A DNA stretch of 64,000 nucleotides, taken from Helianthus annuus. Its lineage: Eukaryota; Streptophyta; Magnoliopsida; Asterales; Asteraceae. Under the pieces are notes generated by a model. It had not been told where the DNA came from. It worked only from the letters and a program-made list of their open reading frames with translations, and did no database searches. Within the stretch, counting starts at the first letter, position 1. Each line of letters begins with the position of its first letter. The DNA is taken from assembly GCF_002127325.2 (NCBI RefSeq), contig NC_035436.2, positions 24,625,506 to 24,689,505 of the forward strand. Direction: 5' to 3'. Shown here one piece after another: positions 11,244-23,200 of the stretch. A program made the translations under genes and the position numbers.

Positions 11244-12912
11244 CGTGTTGTTGTTTGAATTTAACGCAGAGGAATGACCTAATCAACATAACAACAACAA
11301 AATCACGATTATCGATGTACATATTAACAAAAAAAATAGCGAATAACATGAATAAATCATTAATAAATTATATCGATCAATAATGATTATGAAATACCTT
11401 AGGTAGACATTGTAATCGATACAGAATTCAGATGAGTATAATGTCCTATATGTAGGAACAGGAAGTTGAATCCAATACGGAATTGATATACAGAATCGTT
11501 GATTTGAATTAGATTATACACACCTGAAAACAAGTGATTTGGATTGCGTAATTTGGGCGTGATAAGAACGGGATATATCAGTTAGAACATATGGACGATA
11601 ATACCCATGTACTTTTTGAGTTTTCAAGTTTTCACAATAACTAGTGGTTTTCATTTGAACCTTCCCCTACGTACATATGAACTAACTATACTAAAACAAA
11701 ATCCAAATCTAAAAAAAGTGTTTTTAGCCAAATATAATAGGAGAACAAGTTAAATTGTTTGAACAGTTATGGAAAGATTTTCATATATGGTGACAATCTT
11801 TAAAGTCTATGTTAATAATCTACAAAACTTAACAGATATCTTATAGAAGAAAACTTCTCAAATCGTAATTAACATCGTAACTATAAATATTTGCATCTTA
11901 TATTAAAAACTTTGTTTTAGACTTTTAACCATAATTTCAAAATTAAAAATATAAACATCCATGTTCAACTTAAAGCATCACAATACAGTTAAAATTTTAA
12001 GTTAGAATTCAGTTGAAAATTATTAATTTGAAAAAATAAACAAAAAGATAAAATAAAAAACCAAAATTTTTAAGTAAATTTTGTAGGAATCACATTTGCA
12101 TTTAGCGTAGGTAAGAAGGCATTTGAACCCACTTTCAAGGTAACCCCCCCCCCCCCCGGGCCCCGGGGGGATGTGCAAAAAATAACAAAAGAGCATATAT
12201 ATGAACTCGTTTGTCATAAATCAATACAAATTTTAGTGTTGAATAAAAATACGTGCATCAAAGTTAAATGAAAGGTAAATAAACCATAGTCTTGGTAGTG
12301 GTCACGGGAAAATAGTTGGCTAGCCATGAAACTAAAGAAGAAATACTATCAATGGTCTTTTGTTTTCAACAATCGTAATTTCAAATAGCAAGGCTATTGT
12401 CTTCCCCGTTTCCCTACTTATTTCCTCCAAGCTAACCTAAGAGGGGTTGTTTTTACCTTCTGAATTTGCATGTAAACAGCTAGCCAAGCAGCCACCTCGA
12501 AAACTGCTCTTTAGAAACTCCTTCAAAACTGTCGAGAACTCCTCGTAATTTATCGACCTGAACCCTCGGTCCTCTTTTCTTTCTCATGGACCGCTGTCCC
12601 TTTTCTTCGACTCACTAATAATGATGACAAATTTTTACCCCTAACCTTACACTTGTAAGATTTAAACCAACACCACTTTAGTCGAAGTCAATCGCCATGC
12701 TGCTATTAGACCACTAAATCATCATATAGCTAGCCTGTGTTAAATTAAAACCTAAAATAATTACTCAGCTGACTTGAATACGCCATGCTATTAGACCACT
12801 AAATCATCGTATTGCGATCCATTTGTTCTATTTTACCATAAATAATATCAACTGAACTAAATTATCCTATATACTAAAACCAAACACGATGGAGAATTCT
12901 TCTCCCGGCTTC
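11244..12912. other. Non-coding stretch: MULE right flank and unassigned DNA
   Basis: Begins with the upstream region of the transposase gene, then AT-rich DNA with no convincing gene. Two related lines occur near 12692-12722 and 12782-12812 (both with GCTATTAGACCACTAAATCA), a short dispersed duplication. Nothing else is identified. Confidence 0.5.
12144..12170. repeat. Poly-C/poly-G tract
   Basis: Fourteen C, then GGG, CCCC and GGGGGG: a GC-only island in AT-rich DNA. It can fold on itself and is a likely site of sequencing or assembly error. Confidence 0.8.
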
Positions 12913-13335
12913 TGTTAGTGCATTTATGTCTAATGTTTGCGTCTTTTGTAATTGTCATTTTGTTTATATGGTAGCACGTTCATAAGATAGAGTTGTGTTT
13001 GAAATTGAAATGTAAACCACAAGTGATACGCAACATAGGAGTCCTACGCAGCACATAACTAGTGCGTATGAGTCATACGTGAGGATGAGTCCTACGCTAG
13101 GTCTATATATAGGGTGGTGGTGAGCATGGAAAGTAAGTTTTGTCATTTGGAGCATTTAAAAAGGAGATCAAGTTGTAACGAAGTGCTGGCAGAATTTATA
13201 AAGAACGCTTATTTGCTGATTCTTAGCATACACAAGACATTTGCATGGATTCCACACTTGCATTTGTGTAGTAGATTTGTTTACGTTGCTCTTAACGTCT
13301 AACCGCGTCATACATAACAATTCCTGGAACTTTCA
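12913..13335 (+). repeat. 5' LTR of copia 0
   Basis: Starts TGTTAGTGCA like the LTRs at 33163 and 54026 and ends CA two bases before the PBS. It has a TATA-like CTATATATAGG near 13101 and several TACGC/GCGTA words (13027-13100) in the promoter part. Confidence 0.7.
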
Positions 13336-16004
13336 AGTGGTATCTGAGCAAAAGAAGTAATATCTACTTGTGTTATTGATTAGAAGTGAAGCTTTTGGCT
13401 TACAACTTCGTTTATTTTGAGTTTTAGAGCATTCTCACGATTGAAAATTGTCAAATTCTTATCAGGAGCATTCTATTTCATTTTTGTTCATTATCCTAGA
13501 AGAGTACATTGAAAAACATCCCAAAACACAACAAAAATGACAAAATTCAGCTTGGTGTGCTCCAAAGATTTTTTGGCGTAAGAGTAGTATGCGTAGAGGA
13601 CCTAGAACATTGGAGTAGTACTCGCGTAGGACTTAGAACACAAGAGTAATACGCATCGTAGGACTAGTACACTCATACTAGTACACTAAAGTAGAACGCA
13701 TGAGTTGTACGTTGACCAAATGGTTGTACGCATTAACTTTACTTGAGGGTGGTATACGCGCGCTGGAGTGAACTGCTTGTAGTTTTTGTAATACGTTCGA
13801 AGTGTTAAAGTGGTTTGGAATTGTGTCTAAGTGTTTGTGAAAGTGTATCAACATGGAACACCAAGACGAATGGGGGGCATTCATGACAAGGACTGTAGGG
13901 CAATCAAGCAACAGAGTTCAAACACTAAATCTTGACAACATGATGGGAACGAACAATAAAGCCCCAAAGTTGTAAAGATTGAAGATTTTCGGAGGTGGAA
14001 AAAGAAAAATGTTTAGTCAGTTACAGTAAGCTCTCACAGACGACATGTTACATCTATTGAAGAGTCATAAGACGTCAAAGTCTTTATGGGAAGCTTTGTA
14101 TGAAAAGTATTTTTGGAAATACCAACATGATTCAAAGTAAAAGAGCCTTGATAAACAAAAAAAAATGAAAGTGTTACCTACTTGAAAAAAGAGATTTTAC
14201 ATCAATTGATCGAAAGGTATTATCATTTGTTGGCGGAGATGGATGAGTCTGGGATAGTGAACTGAAGACTAATCTGGAGAAGAATATTTAGCTTGCAGAT
14301 GCATTGCTAAACAATGAGTGGGGAAGTTTCCTTATTATGGTTAAAGGGCAAATGAATTCAAGAAGTCTGAGTGTGAGTGAATTCTTGGGAAACTTAAGGC
14401 TCAAGAACTAGATATCCAGAAACAAGCTAAGATGCAATCCCAGATTATACATCAGGATGCCACTTTGTACTACAAGAATGAAGGCTCTGTTCAAGGACAG
14501 AAAATTTAAACGACTTTCAATGCTAATGCTAATTTGGGAAGTTTAAACAAGTATTATTATATAGTTGTGCCAGATGGACTAGAAGGGTTTACATATTCTG
14601 CAGTGCCTATTAGTCAAGAGGTTTCTAATTCAAGTGGGAGTGAATGTGTCCGGAATTCAGGGATATATTCAGATTAACCAGACTTTTTGCATCTCAGGCA
14701 AAGTTAACAGAGTCAACCGCAACGGTATCAGCAGAGTAAACTACAAATACCGCAAAGTCAAACTAGCTCAAGGCAAGGTCTACAATGCAATGTTTCAGTT
14801 AATTTGTCAAATCTGCAAAACTCGTCAAGACCAAATGCTAAGGAACACATGGCGTTACTTGCCTCTGTGTTGTCATCATAGGAATGTCTCGTAGCTGGAA
14901 AGATCGGGAATTACAATTTGGTGAAGGAAGATTACGACCAGATTGATCCTGAAGAGATGGAGTTGATCGACATTCATTGGTGCCTAGCTAGTGTGATGAG
15001 ACATTCTTAAAGGTTTATGGATATAACTAGCAGAAAAGACTTGGCAGGGGAGAACATGAAATTTAGTTTTGAACGTGGAGAACGTGACCATTTCAAACGG
15101 GAATGTAACAAACCAAAAGCGGAAGGAAATCAATATTCGTTTGGTGGGAGAAGCAACTATTATCAAAAGGCTTACCAATATCGCCCACAACCAAAGAGTC
15201 AAAACCAGAATCAATCGTCTCCGAGCCATGTTATGTGACAACTCGAGTTTCCAAGATTCCACTTTCGCATTTATGGCACGTTCACTGTTTGTTTAGTTGC
15301 TTCTTATACAATTTGTTGCCTTGTAACTATATACGTTTTGATTTGATAAAGTGTATTGTGATTATTGCATGGTTAGGTGTTATTTTGCGAATGATATGAC
15401 AAATGCATGAACTTGGCGATGAAACTGTAAATTGTGTTGTGATGGGTGTGCTTTATGTAAAAGGTGATACTTAGAGGGTGAGTAGAGTAGTTAGTGAAAT
15501 TTTAATCACTCTTAACCGTAATCTCCTTCACTAATCATCACACAAGAATCAACATACGTACTTTCACATTCTCCAATCCTCTCTACAATCATCTTCTTCA
15601 TCATTGGCACAAGCTCTCAATCATCACTCTTGATTCCTCTCCTTATCTAGAATCAATCCAAGGTAATTGTTTAATATTTGTTATTATTAATCCTTGATTA
15701 TGTGGTTCATGTAAACCCTAGTTCTTCACATAATAGTTCTGTGTTATTGATTGAATTCTGATTCTTGTGAAATGATTTTGATTAGTGTGTAATCATTTGC
15801 CTGATGTTAAGATACAAGATATGTTAGAATTATTGATTGATAATTGGATTACAGCATTGGCCAAAGTATGAAATTAGGGTTTTTGATCGTAGTCTTCTGC
15901 AAACGTAACTGTTCCATTGGTTCTGTGAAACGATTTTTAGAATTCACTCATGTTGAAAACTCTGAGTTTTACCCTAGTCCGACCTTTGAATGATATGTTT
16001 CATA

Positions 16005-16760
16005 TATCCGAGTTTTGTTTAATTGATGTTGTCCGAATTTTTATTGTATACCATTGTCCGAATTTTAGATAACAAATCACATGATCCGAACTTTATATAT
16101 ATAAATAAGGTGTCCGAATTTTATATAAGGATTCATGTGGTCCGACTTTATATATATGCTTGAAAGGGTCCGAACATTTTGAAGCCATGATGTCCGAGTT
16201 TTATTGTTATATATGGTCCGAATTTCATGTGGGACATGGTCCGACTTTCTTGAATGTTATTCACAGGGTCCGAAATATTTAAGGGATATGTAGGTCCGAG
16301 TTTCAATGATGGGGGTATGAGTCCGACTTTTGTAAGGGATCAAGGGGTCCGAATATTTGTAAGACATCAAAAGGTCCGACTTTTATAAGTGGTTAAAGGG
16401 TCCGAATATTTGTAAGACATCAAGGGGTCCGAGTTTTGTAATAAGGACCCTAGGTCCGAGGTTTGAATTGAATGATATATATGATGATGATGTCCGAGGT
16501 TTGTAATATTGAATGATATATATGATGATGTCCGAGGTTTGTAATATTGAATGATATATGTATGATGATGTCCGAGGTTTGTAATATTGAATGATATATA
16601 TATGATGATGTCCGAATTTCTTGTGATGTTACTTAGTCTGACTTTTGTGGCATAACATATGGCCCGATCTTGTGATATAATGAATAGTCTGACTTTTAAG
16701 GGTTGATGAAAGATCCGACTTTCGTTGTTGAATTGTCTGAGTTTATGGCAAACACCAGTG
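16005..16760. repeat. Interspersed TCCGA(A/C)TTT repeats in the solo LTR
   Basis: More than twenty copies of GGTCCGA(A/C/G)TTT are spaced 20-40 bp apart. At 16455-16610 they tighten into a tandem unit of about 45 bp (GATGTCCGAGGTTTGTAATA then TTGAATGATATAT). Confidence 0.85.
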
Positions 16761-17124
16761 TCAAAGCTTACTGTATGTTCAGTAGATATATTTGTATGCT
16801 ACTGTATGTAACTGCATGATCCTGTATGTGTGAACAATCTCCTCATATCATTCTGTACACAATTATCACACAGAACACAGTTACTTGGATACCAAAGACT
16901 TGTAAACCCTAACTGAATATAAACACTTACATCGAGTTATGTGCAATGTACCTTAGGTCGTGTGTAACGGACCTAATCATTTATTTACACTAGAAGCAAT
17001 AACATACCGAGCAAACCAAGGTGAGTTCACACCCTTACAAAGGCATGGGATTCCCAGGGTTTGGGAATGGGATTGAATGAATGAGGTTGAATAGATACCT
17101 GTACTTACACTATTACTAGACTAT

Positions 17125-17375
17125 CTACCATCGTCCTCGGATGCGCAGGACACATACGTAAAACCTACGTATACTTGTACTCATCACTGTCCTCAGGTTG
17201 CGAAGGACACTCACGTAAAACCTACGTGAACTTATACTCACTACTGCCTCGGTTGTGTCAGGCACTTACGTAAAACCTACGTAAACCCCCGCGTACCCCT
17301 GTCCTCGGTTGTGAAGGACACTTACGTAAAACCTACGTAAACTCTGTACGTACTACTGTTCTCGGTAAGAAGAAC
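17125..17375. repeat. Tandem ~55-60 bp repeats in the solo LTR
   Basis: About five units of the form GTCCTCGGTTG..GAAGGACAC followed by TTACGTAAAACCTACGTAAAC. The TACGTAAAACCTACGTA part is itself an imperfect inverted repeat. Confidence 0.85.
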
Positions 17376-18298
17376 ACTTATGGTTGCGAATAGTCTAGTG
17401 TATATACAATTATGGGAAGCCCCCACCAATAGAACATACTATCGGCCCCGTAGAGCCACATGTTACGGAACAAACTTACTATTACGAACTTACTTACTGT
17501 GAACTCGCTCAACTAGTTGTTGACTCTCTGTTACATGCCTTGCAGGTCGTTAGGTATACACAGAGCTTGCATGGGGAGGTGCGGTCGTTGTGGACAAGGA
17601 TCGTGAATGCTTGATTTAAATATTATGACATTACATACTATATTTATGATTGGGCTTTTACTCAGATGCTTCCGGTAAACTTTGCTATTATACTTATGTT
17701 TTGGAACACCTTTCATATGGATTGGTTTGGTTTAATTACATTTACTTTTACTATTTACATTGTTCTATATGATTGGTGGTTTGATCCTGGTCAGTCACGC
17801 TCCCAAGCGGCGATACTCCGCGTGTGGATTTTGGGGGTGTGACATGTTATTCCGATTGAAAGTTCTTCATCATCAAACCAAACAACATCATTATCATTAA
17901 TGGTAGTTCAGGGTGACGAACGTTTCAACTGGAACAACGTGGTACCTAAGCCAAAGGGAGTTATGTTTATTGCTGAAATTAAACCGACACTTAATGTCGA
18001 AGAGGAGACAAAAACTGAATCTTTTGAATTACAATTTTTAAGATCTGTGTTTCCTACTGCTTTTGTTGAAAATTTTGCAGGGTATTTTACCGAAGGATTG
18101 CAAATAGCTGAAGTTAAAAATGCTGAAGAAGATTTTGATGTTTCATCCATTTTATCGGGATACTCATCTGAATCGGTTGAAGATATTGCTCAACATGCAT
18201 TGATGGTACAACTTAAAGAGGTAAAAACAAATTTTGAACATGTATTTGAGGTAAAATTGAGTATGAATGAGAAAAAGGTTTACAATGATATGCCTCCT

Positions 18299-18432
18299 AC
18301 TTGTGCGAGATGCATAGAGAAGGAATGTAACTTATGCGTTGTCCTTTAACTAACGAAATTATAGTACTTGTGCGAGATGTATAGAGAAGGAATGTAACTT
18401 GTGCGTTGTCCTTTAACTAACGAAATTATAGT
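18299..18432 (+). repeat. Tandem duplication of 67 bp at the gag/inverted-repeat junction
   Basis: 18299-18365 and 18366-18432 are near-identical (two differences seen). Each unit joins about 35 bp of gag sequence (TGCGAGATGYATAGAGAAGG) to about 32 bp of inverted-repeat sequence (GTTGTCCTTTAACTAACG), so the junction itself was duplicated. Confidence 0.85.
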
Positions 18433-18583
18433 GAATGTCTTTTACGTTTCAAATTGTATACAGGTGGTGTACATCCTTTTGTTGAAACTCATTTATATTT
18501 TAACATTAAGTCATGTCATGTGCCACTCAAATGAGGGCATATTAGTCATTTTCGCTTAACAAATAAAACAAAAAATAAGAACT

Positions 18584-18904
18584 TGTTATAACATTACAAA
18601 ATAATTTACCATGAAGATCAAGTTCTACCTCTACATTTACCAAGCAAGTGGATGAACTCTTTGTCAAACTTGTGGATAGCCTTATCTACTAAATAGTTAA
18701 TCTTGTCTACCAAATAGTTAACATTGTCTACCAAATAGTTAATCTTTTTGTAGTATAAATACTAGCTCAAGATAGAAGAAAAAAGGCACCTCATGTATAC
18801 ACTTTTATAAGTTATACAACTCTCTTATACTTTCTCTTATAACATTTCTAAAATTCTTAAAGTTTTAGCACTAATCTTGTGTTAATTCTTGTTATATTAT
18901 AACA
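18584..18904 (+). repeat. 5' LTR of copia F
   Basis: Starts TGTTATAACATTAC and ends TATATTATAACA. It carries a TATA box (AGTATAAATAC near 18757) and a thrice-repeated ACCAAATAGTTAA-type word (18690-18745). Confidence 0.95.
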
Positions 18905-18922
18905 CGTTATCAGCACGAGGCT
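18905..18922 (+). promoter_or_regulatory. Primer-binding site region of copia F
   Basis: CGTTATCAGCACGAGG directly follows the LTR. The TATCAGCACGAGG form is the one seen after LTRs of plant copia elements thought to use an internal (half) initiator-tRNA-Met primer. The primer identity is an inference. Confidence 0.6.
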
Positions 18923-18965
18923 CTAGTCAAGGAAACGTTCAAGCAATTATAATCAAACGACAAAA

Positions 18966-20012
18966 ATGGCAAACATCGCAAAAATTGAGTTCCCGGCTCT
19001 TAATATCACCGGAGAAAATTATATGCCGTGGACGGCACATGTTAAGCGACATCTAAAGTCAATGGGTGTTTTGGAAACGTTAACGGAGTTGAACGAATGT
19101 AGCGATCAAGACAAGGCAAAAGCCGATGTCTTCCTGCATAAACACATTGATGAAATGTTACAATTTGAATATTCAAATTTTGAGGATCCATACGTTTTGT
19201 GGGAAGATTTAAAAAGCAGATTTGATAATCAAAGGGAAGTTTTACTTCCCACTGCTAGAGATGAATGGAACAATCTCAGGTTCCAAGATTTTAAAAAGGT
19301 GAATGAATACACCTCTGCTTTGTACAGGATATGCTCAACGCTCCGATTCTGTGGGCAAACTGTTACGGAGGATGATATGTTGGAGAAAACTTTCTCCACA
19401 TTTCATGCATCAAATATAAACTTGCAACAACAATATCGGTTGCAAAAGTTTCAAAGATATTCTGATCTAAATTCATTTCTCCTCGTAGCAGAGAAAAACA
19501 ATGAGCTACTAATGAAAAATCATCAAGCTCGTCCCACTGGATCATTAGCCATTCCAGAAGCAAATGTTGTTATTAATGATGATATTAAAGACTCTGGAAG
19601 AAAATGGGGACGAGCCCGTGGCAGTGGCCATTTTGGTAAAGGTAATGGTCGAAATTATTCCTTCAAAAGAAATAATAGCTTCCGAGGCAATTCCCATGGT
19701 CGTGGACGTGGTCGCGGTCGTGGTCGTGGTCGAAATCAAAGAACCCCCAATTACCACACTCCACAAAATACCAATCCCAACCAGTATAACAAAAGGAATG
19801 AAGCTGGTAGGTCCGAAAACAATGGCACTTCTTGTTTCAGATGTGGAAGTGCAAACCATTGGTCAAAGGCTTGTCGTACACCTTCACATTTATGTGAACT
19901 TTACCAAGCCTCTCTCAAAAGAAAAGAAAAGGAGATGAACCATGTGGATAATTTTAATGATATCAACGTCGAAATGAATGTCGCCGACTTTAACAATAAC
20001 ATGGAACTCTGA
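18966..20012 (+). CDS. gag: Gag of copia F (348 aa)
   Basis: Forms the cytoplasmic virus-like particle that packages element RNA. The N-terminus (FPALNITGENYMPWTAHVKR) and middle follow the plant copia Gag pattern. Residues about 210-265 are rich in Gly/Arg (HGRGRGRGRGRGR), and a CCHC knuckle follows (CFRCGSANHWSKAC, about residues 289-302). It is full-length for a copia Gag and unbroken. ATG 18966 lies 61 bases after the LTR, the first start in the leader. The stop at 20010-20012 separates it from pol, unlike the single gag-pol ORF of most plant copia elements. Confidence 0.93.
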   Translation: MANIAKIEFPALNITGENYMPWTAHVKRHLKSMGVLETLTELNECSDQDKAKADVFLHKHIDEMLQFEYSNFEDPYVLWEDLKSRFDNQREVLLPTARDEWNNLRFQDFKKVNEYTSALYRICSTLRFCGQTVTEDDMLEKTFSTFHASNINLQQQYRLQKFQRYSDLNSFLLVAEKNNELLMKNHQARPTGSLAIPEANVVINDDIKDSGRKWGRARGSGHFGKGNGRNYSFKRNNSFRGNSHGRGRGRGRGRGRNQRTPNYHTPQNTNPNQYNKRNEAGRSENNGTSCFRCGSANHWSKACRTPSHLCELYQASLKRKEKEMNHVDNFNDINVEMNVADFNNNMEL

Positions 20013-20207
20013 AAAGAATGTTGCTAAACTATAATAATTATATGCAACAATTATGTAATTTCCTTTATTATATATATCTTTATGTTTCAGTAGTCTTTCT
20101 TTTCATGTAACGTCTTCAACTAATAAATAAACTTCTTATTATAAAATAATTCACAATGTCTTCGTTATACACTTATTATTATTTCTCTTTATATTTTCAA
20201 GATTAAA
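20013..20207 (+). other. AT-rich gap between gag and pol of copia F
   Basis: 195 bases with stops, several AATAAA-like words (CTAATAAATAAAC) and splice-acceptor-like TTTCAG/TTTTCAAG sites. Gag and pol are in the same frame on either side. It may set the Gag:Pol ratio by premature polyadenylation, splicing or re-initiation; this is an inference. Confidence 0.5.
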
Positions 20208-23200
20208 ATGAATACCACTGGAGCACAAGAACAGACAAATGATGCAGATATATGTATAGCAGATAGTGGAGCCACACACACTATACTTAAATCTAAGAAA
20301 TATTTTTATGAGTTAAAACCAACAAAAGGAACCGTTGATACAATATCAGGTCCTACAAACTTGATAGAAGGAGTGGGAAAAGCTAATTTAATATTACCAA
20401 ATGGTACAAAGCTCTTAATAGAGAATGCTTTATTTTCCCCAAAATCAACAAGAAACTTGTTGAGTTTCAAAAACATATATCATAACGGATATGATACTCA
20501 GTCAAGGACTGTTGATAATAAGAAATATTTACACATCATGAGCAAAGACCATATATTGGAAAAACTGCCAATGCTCCACTCTGGTTTGCATTATACACAC
20601 ATTAATGTGCCTCAAGCACATATGGCAGTAAAGGAAAGTTCTTGTGATCCTGAGACATTTAACTTATGGCATGACAGACTAGGCCATCCAGGATCTACAA
20701 TGATGAAAAGAATTATTGAAAACACACATGGTCATCCATTGAAATATCAAAAGATCCCCCAATCAGATAAAATGCATCTATGTACCTCTTGTTCACTTGG
20801 AAAACTAATTACAAGGCCTTCATCCTTAAAAGTTGACAAGGAATTACCAATGTTTCTTGAAAGAATTCAAGGTGATATATGTGGACCAATTCATCCACCA
20901 TGTGGACCGTTTAGATATTTCATGGTCTTGATAGACGCATCCAGCAGATGGTCTCATGTCTCTTTATTATCAACTCGTAATATTGCCTTTGCAAAATTTC
21001 TTGCTCAAATTATCAAACTACGAGCACATTTCCCTGATTACACTGTTAAAAGGGTGAGACTTGATAATGTTGGTGAATTTACATCACATGCTTTTAATGA
21101 TTATTGCATGTCTGTGGGAATTGTTGTTGAACACCCTGTTGCTCATGTACACACACAAAATGGCTTAGCTGAATCATTGATCAAACGTTTACAGCTAATC
21201 GCTAGACCATTAATAATGAGAACAAAACTTCCTGTGTCAGTTTGGGGTCATGCAATTTTACATGCTGGATCACTGATTCGTGTGAGACCAAGTGCAAATC
21301 ATAAATACTCCCCATTACAACTTATTTCTGGAAATGAGCCAGACATTTCCCACCTTAAAATTTTTGGGTGTGCAGTTTATGTTCCAATTGCACCACCACA
21401 ACGTACGAAAATGGGACCTCAAAGAAGGTTGGGAATATATGTTGGATATGAAACAGCCTCCATCATACGATATCTTGAACCTTTAACAGGTGACGTATTT
21501 AAAGCCCGTTTTGATGACTGTCGTTTTAACGAGACAATGTTCCCAGCATTAGGGGGAGAAAATAAAAAACGAGAAAATGATGTCTCATGGTGTGTGCCTT
21601 CATTGTCTCATCTTGATCCAAGAACAAAACAATGTGAGACAGAGGTTCAAAAGATAATACACTTGCAAAACATTGCAAATCAATTGCCTGATGCTTTTAC
21701 TGATACAAATAGAGTTACTAAATCTCATATACCAGCTGCTAATGCTCCAGCTCGAGTTGAGATCCCAAGTAAGGCAATAGATAATAAGATAGCTCATGAA
21801 TCTCAAAAACGTTTAAAACGTGGAAGACCAATCGGTTCAAAGGATAAGAATCCACGAAAAAGAAAAGCACTTGTAAAAGAAATTGACCCCAAAGAGAATG
21901 ATCTTGATAAAACAGTAAATACCGAAACCTCTCATGAGAAAGATGTTGATGATACTAACAAAGAGATATCAATCAACTATGGTCATACACATATCATATG
22001 GAACCGATATGAAATGGAAAATATTGATGAAGTATTTTCTTATTCTATAGCAAGTGACATCATGGGTGGAGATGATGATCCTGAACCAAAATCTGTCAAT
22101 GATTGTCAAAATAGACATGACTGGGATAAATGGAAAGGCGCTATGCAAGCTGAATTAGATTCACTTAACAAACGAAAGGTTTTTGGGTCTATTGTTGTTA
22201 CACCTAAGGCTGTAAAGCCTGTAGGGTATAAATGGGTTTTCGTACGAAAACGAAATGAGAAAAACGAGGTTACAAGATATAAAGCAAGACTTGTAGCTCA
22301 AGGTTTTTCACAAAGGCCAGGGATTGACTATGAAGAAACATATTCTCCCGTTATGGATGCAATAACCTTTAGATACTTAATCAGCTTAGCAGTTTCTAAA
22401 AGGTTAGAAATGCGTCTTATGGATGTTGTTACAGCTTACTTGTATGGATCACTTGATAGTGACATCTATATGAAAGTTCCTGAAGGATTTAAACTTCCTG
22501 AAGCGTTAAATTCAAAACCCAAAGAAATGTATTCGATCAGATTACAAAGATCTTTATATGGGTTGAAACAATCTGGAAGGATGTGGTACAATCGTTTGAG
22601 CGACTATTTGACAAGTAAAGGTTATACAAATAATCTTATCTGTCCATGTGTCTTTATTAAGAAGACAACATCAGGATATGTGATCATAGCTGTATATGTT
22701 GATGACCTAAATATAATTGGGACGCAAAAAGAAATTTTTGAAGCAATTGTTCTTTTAAAGAAAGAATTTGAAATGAAAGACCTTGGAAAAACCAAATATT
22801 GTCTTGGTTTACAAATTGAACATATGAGCAATGGCATACTTGTGCATCAAACGAATTATACTGAAAAGCTGTTGAAACGTTTCAATATGGACAAGGCAAA
22901 TCCTTTAAGCACTCCAATGGTCGTTAGGTCACTTAATGTCAAAAATGATCCATTTCGTCCTTGTGAGGACAACGAAGAAGTTCTCGGTCCAGAAGTACCA
23001 TACCTCAGTGCAATTGGAGCACTTATGTATCTTACGAATTGTACGAGACCTGACATTTCTTTTGCAGTGAACTTGTTGGCAAGATTTAGTTCAGCTCCTA
23101 CTAAAAGGCATTGGAATGGGATTAAACATATTTTTCGATATCTTCGAGGCACTGTTGATTTAGGCTTGTTTAATCCTAACGATTCAAAAGAAGGGTTAGT

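Larger units (their letters stand above)
1..11640. mobile_element. Large Mutator-like element (MULE) carrying a ULP1-like gene and a FAR1/MURA-type transposase gene; left end outside window
   Basis: Two convergent genes define the element: a ULP1/C48-type protease gene on + (868-6711) and a MULE transposase gene on - (11243-7877), separated by about 1.2 kb of repeats. Capture of ULP-like peptidase genes by MULEs is known in plants (the KAONASHI group), so the pairing is expected for one element and not two neighbours. Palindromes built on ACACATGTGT/ACACGTGT run through the non-coding DNA from base 1 to about 11040 and stop there, which places the right end between 11250 and about 11650. I could not see a terminal inverted repeat, since the left end is not in the window, and such elements often lack long ones. 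The right boundary is an estimate. Confidence 0.75.
15234..17844 (+). mobile_element. Solo Ty3/gypsy LTR (2611 bp) with 5-bp target duplication TGTTA
   Basis: The left end reads ...CCATGTTA then TGTGACAACTCGAG; the right end reads GGGGGTGTGACA then TGTTATTCC. The 5-bp duplication (15229-15233 and 17845-17849) and the TG...CA ends define one LTR with no internal region. It resembles the LTR of gypsy element C: shared TGTGACAAC start, GGGGGTGTGACA end, and a CAAGGTGAGTTCA-like segment. It lies inside the gag of copia 0, whose reading resumes on the other side. Confidence 0.92.
13853..18349 (+). pseudogene. Decayed copia gag (UBN2-type with CCHC knuckle), interrupted by a solo LTR
   Basis: The start is taken at ATG 13853 (MEHQDEWGAF). 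Fragments in shifting frames match the gag proteins at 34142 and 55572: a segment of the LADAL...WGSFLIM type near 14290-14340, AGKIGNYNLVKEDYDQIDPE near 14900, and a zinc knuckle followed by HFKREC near 15085-15110. Stop codons and frameshifts are frequent. After the solo LTR the frame resumes at 17900-18349 (149 codons; FNWNNVVPKPKGVMF aligns with FSWDKYIPTDSKVCL of copia A). It is not functional. Confidence 0.75.
12913..18365 (+). mobile_element. Degenerate Ty1/copia retrotransposon ('copia 0'), split by a solo gypsy LTR
   Basis: A 5' LTR (12913-13335), a PBS-like TGGTATCTGAGC (13338-13349), a leader and a decayed gag (13853-15233, continuing 17845-18349) match the plan of copia elements A and D later in the window. 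There is no pol and no 3' LTR; the copy ends where inverted-repeat DNA begins near 18366-18400. It is the oldest copy of this family here, judged by its many stops and frameshifts. Confidence 0.75.

Noticed and set aside
12023..12217. Small ORF with PGPGGGGG
   Set aside because: The Gly/Pro run comes from the poly-C/G tract; nothing else supports a gene.
12860..12912. Possible Helitron 5' end (A/TCCTATATACTAAAACC)
   Set aside because: The word fits a Helitron start, but no CTRR end with hairpin was found and a copia LTR begins 48 bases later.
19545..19938. ORFs of 104-124 codons on both strands within gag of copia F
   Set aside because: They overlap the Gly/Arg-rich part of gag; they are off-frame readings of a real gene.
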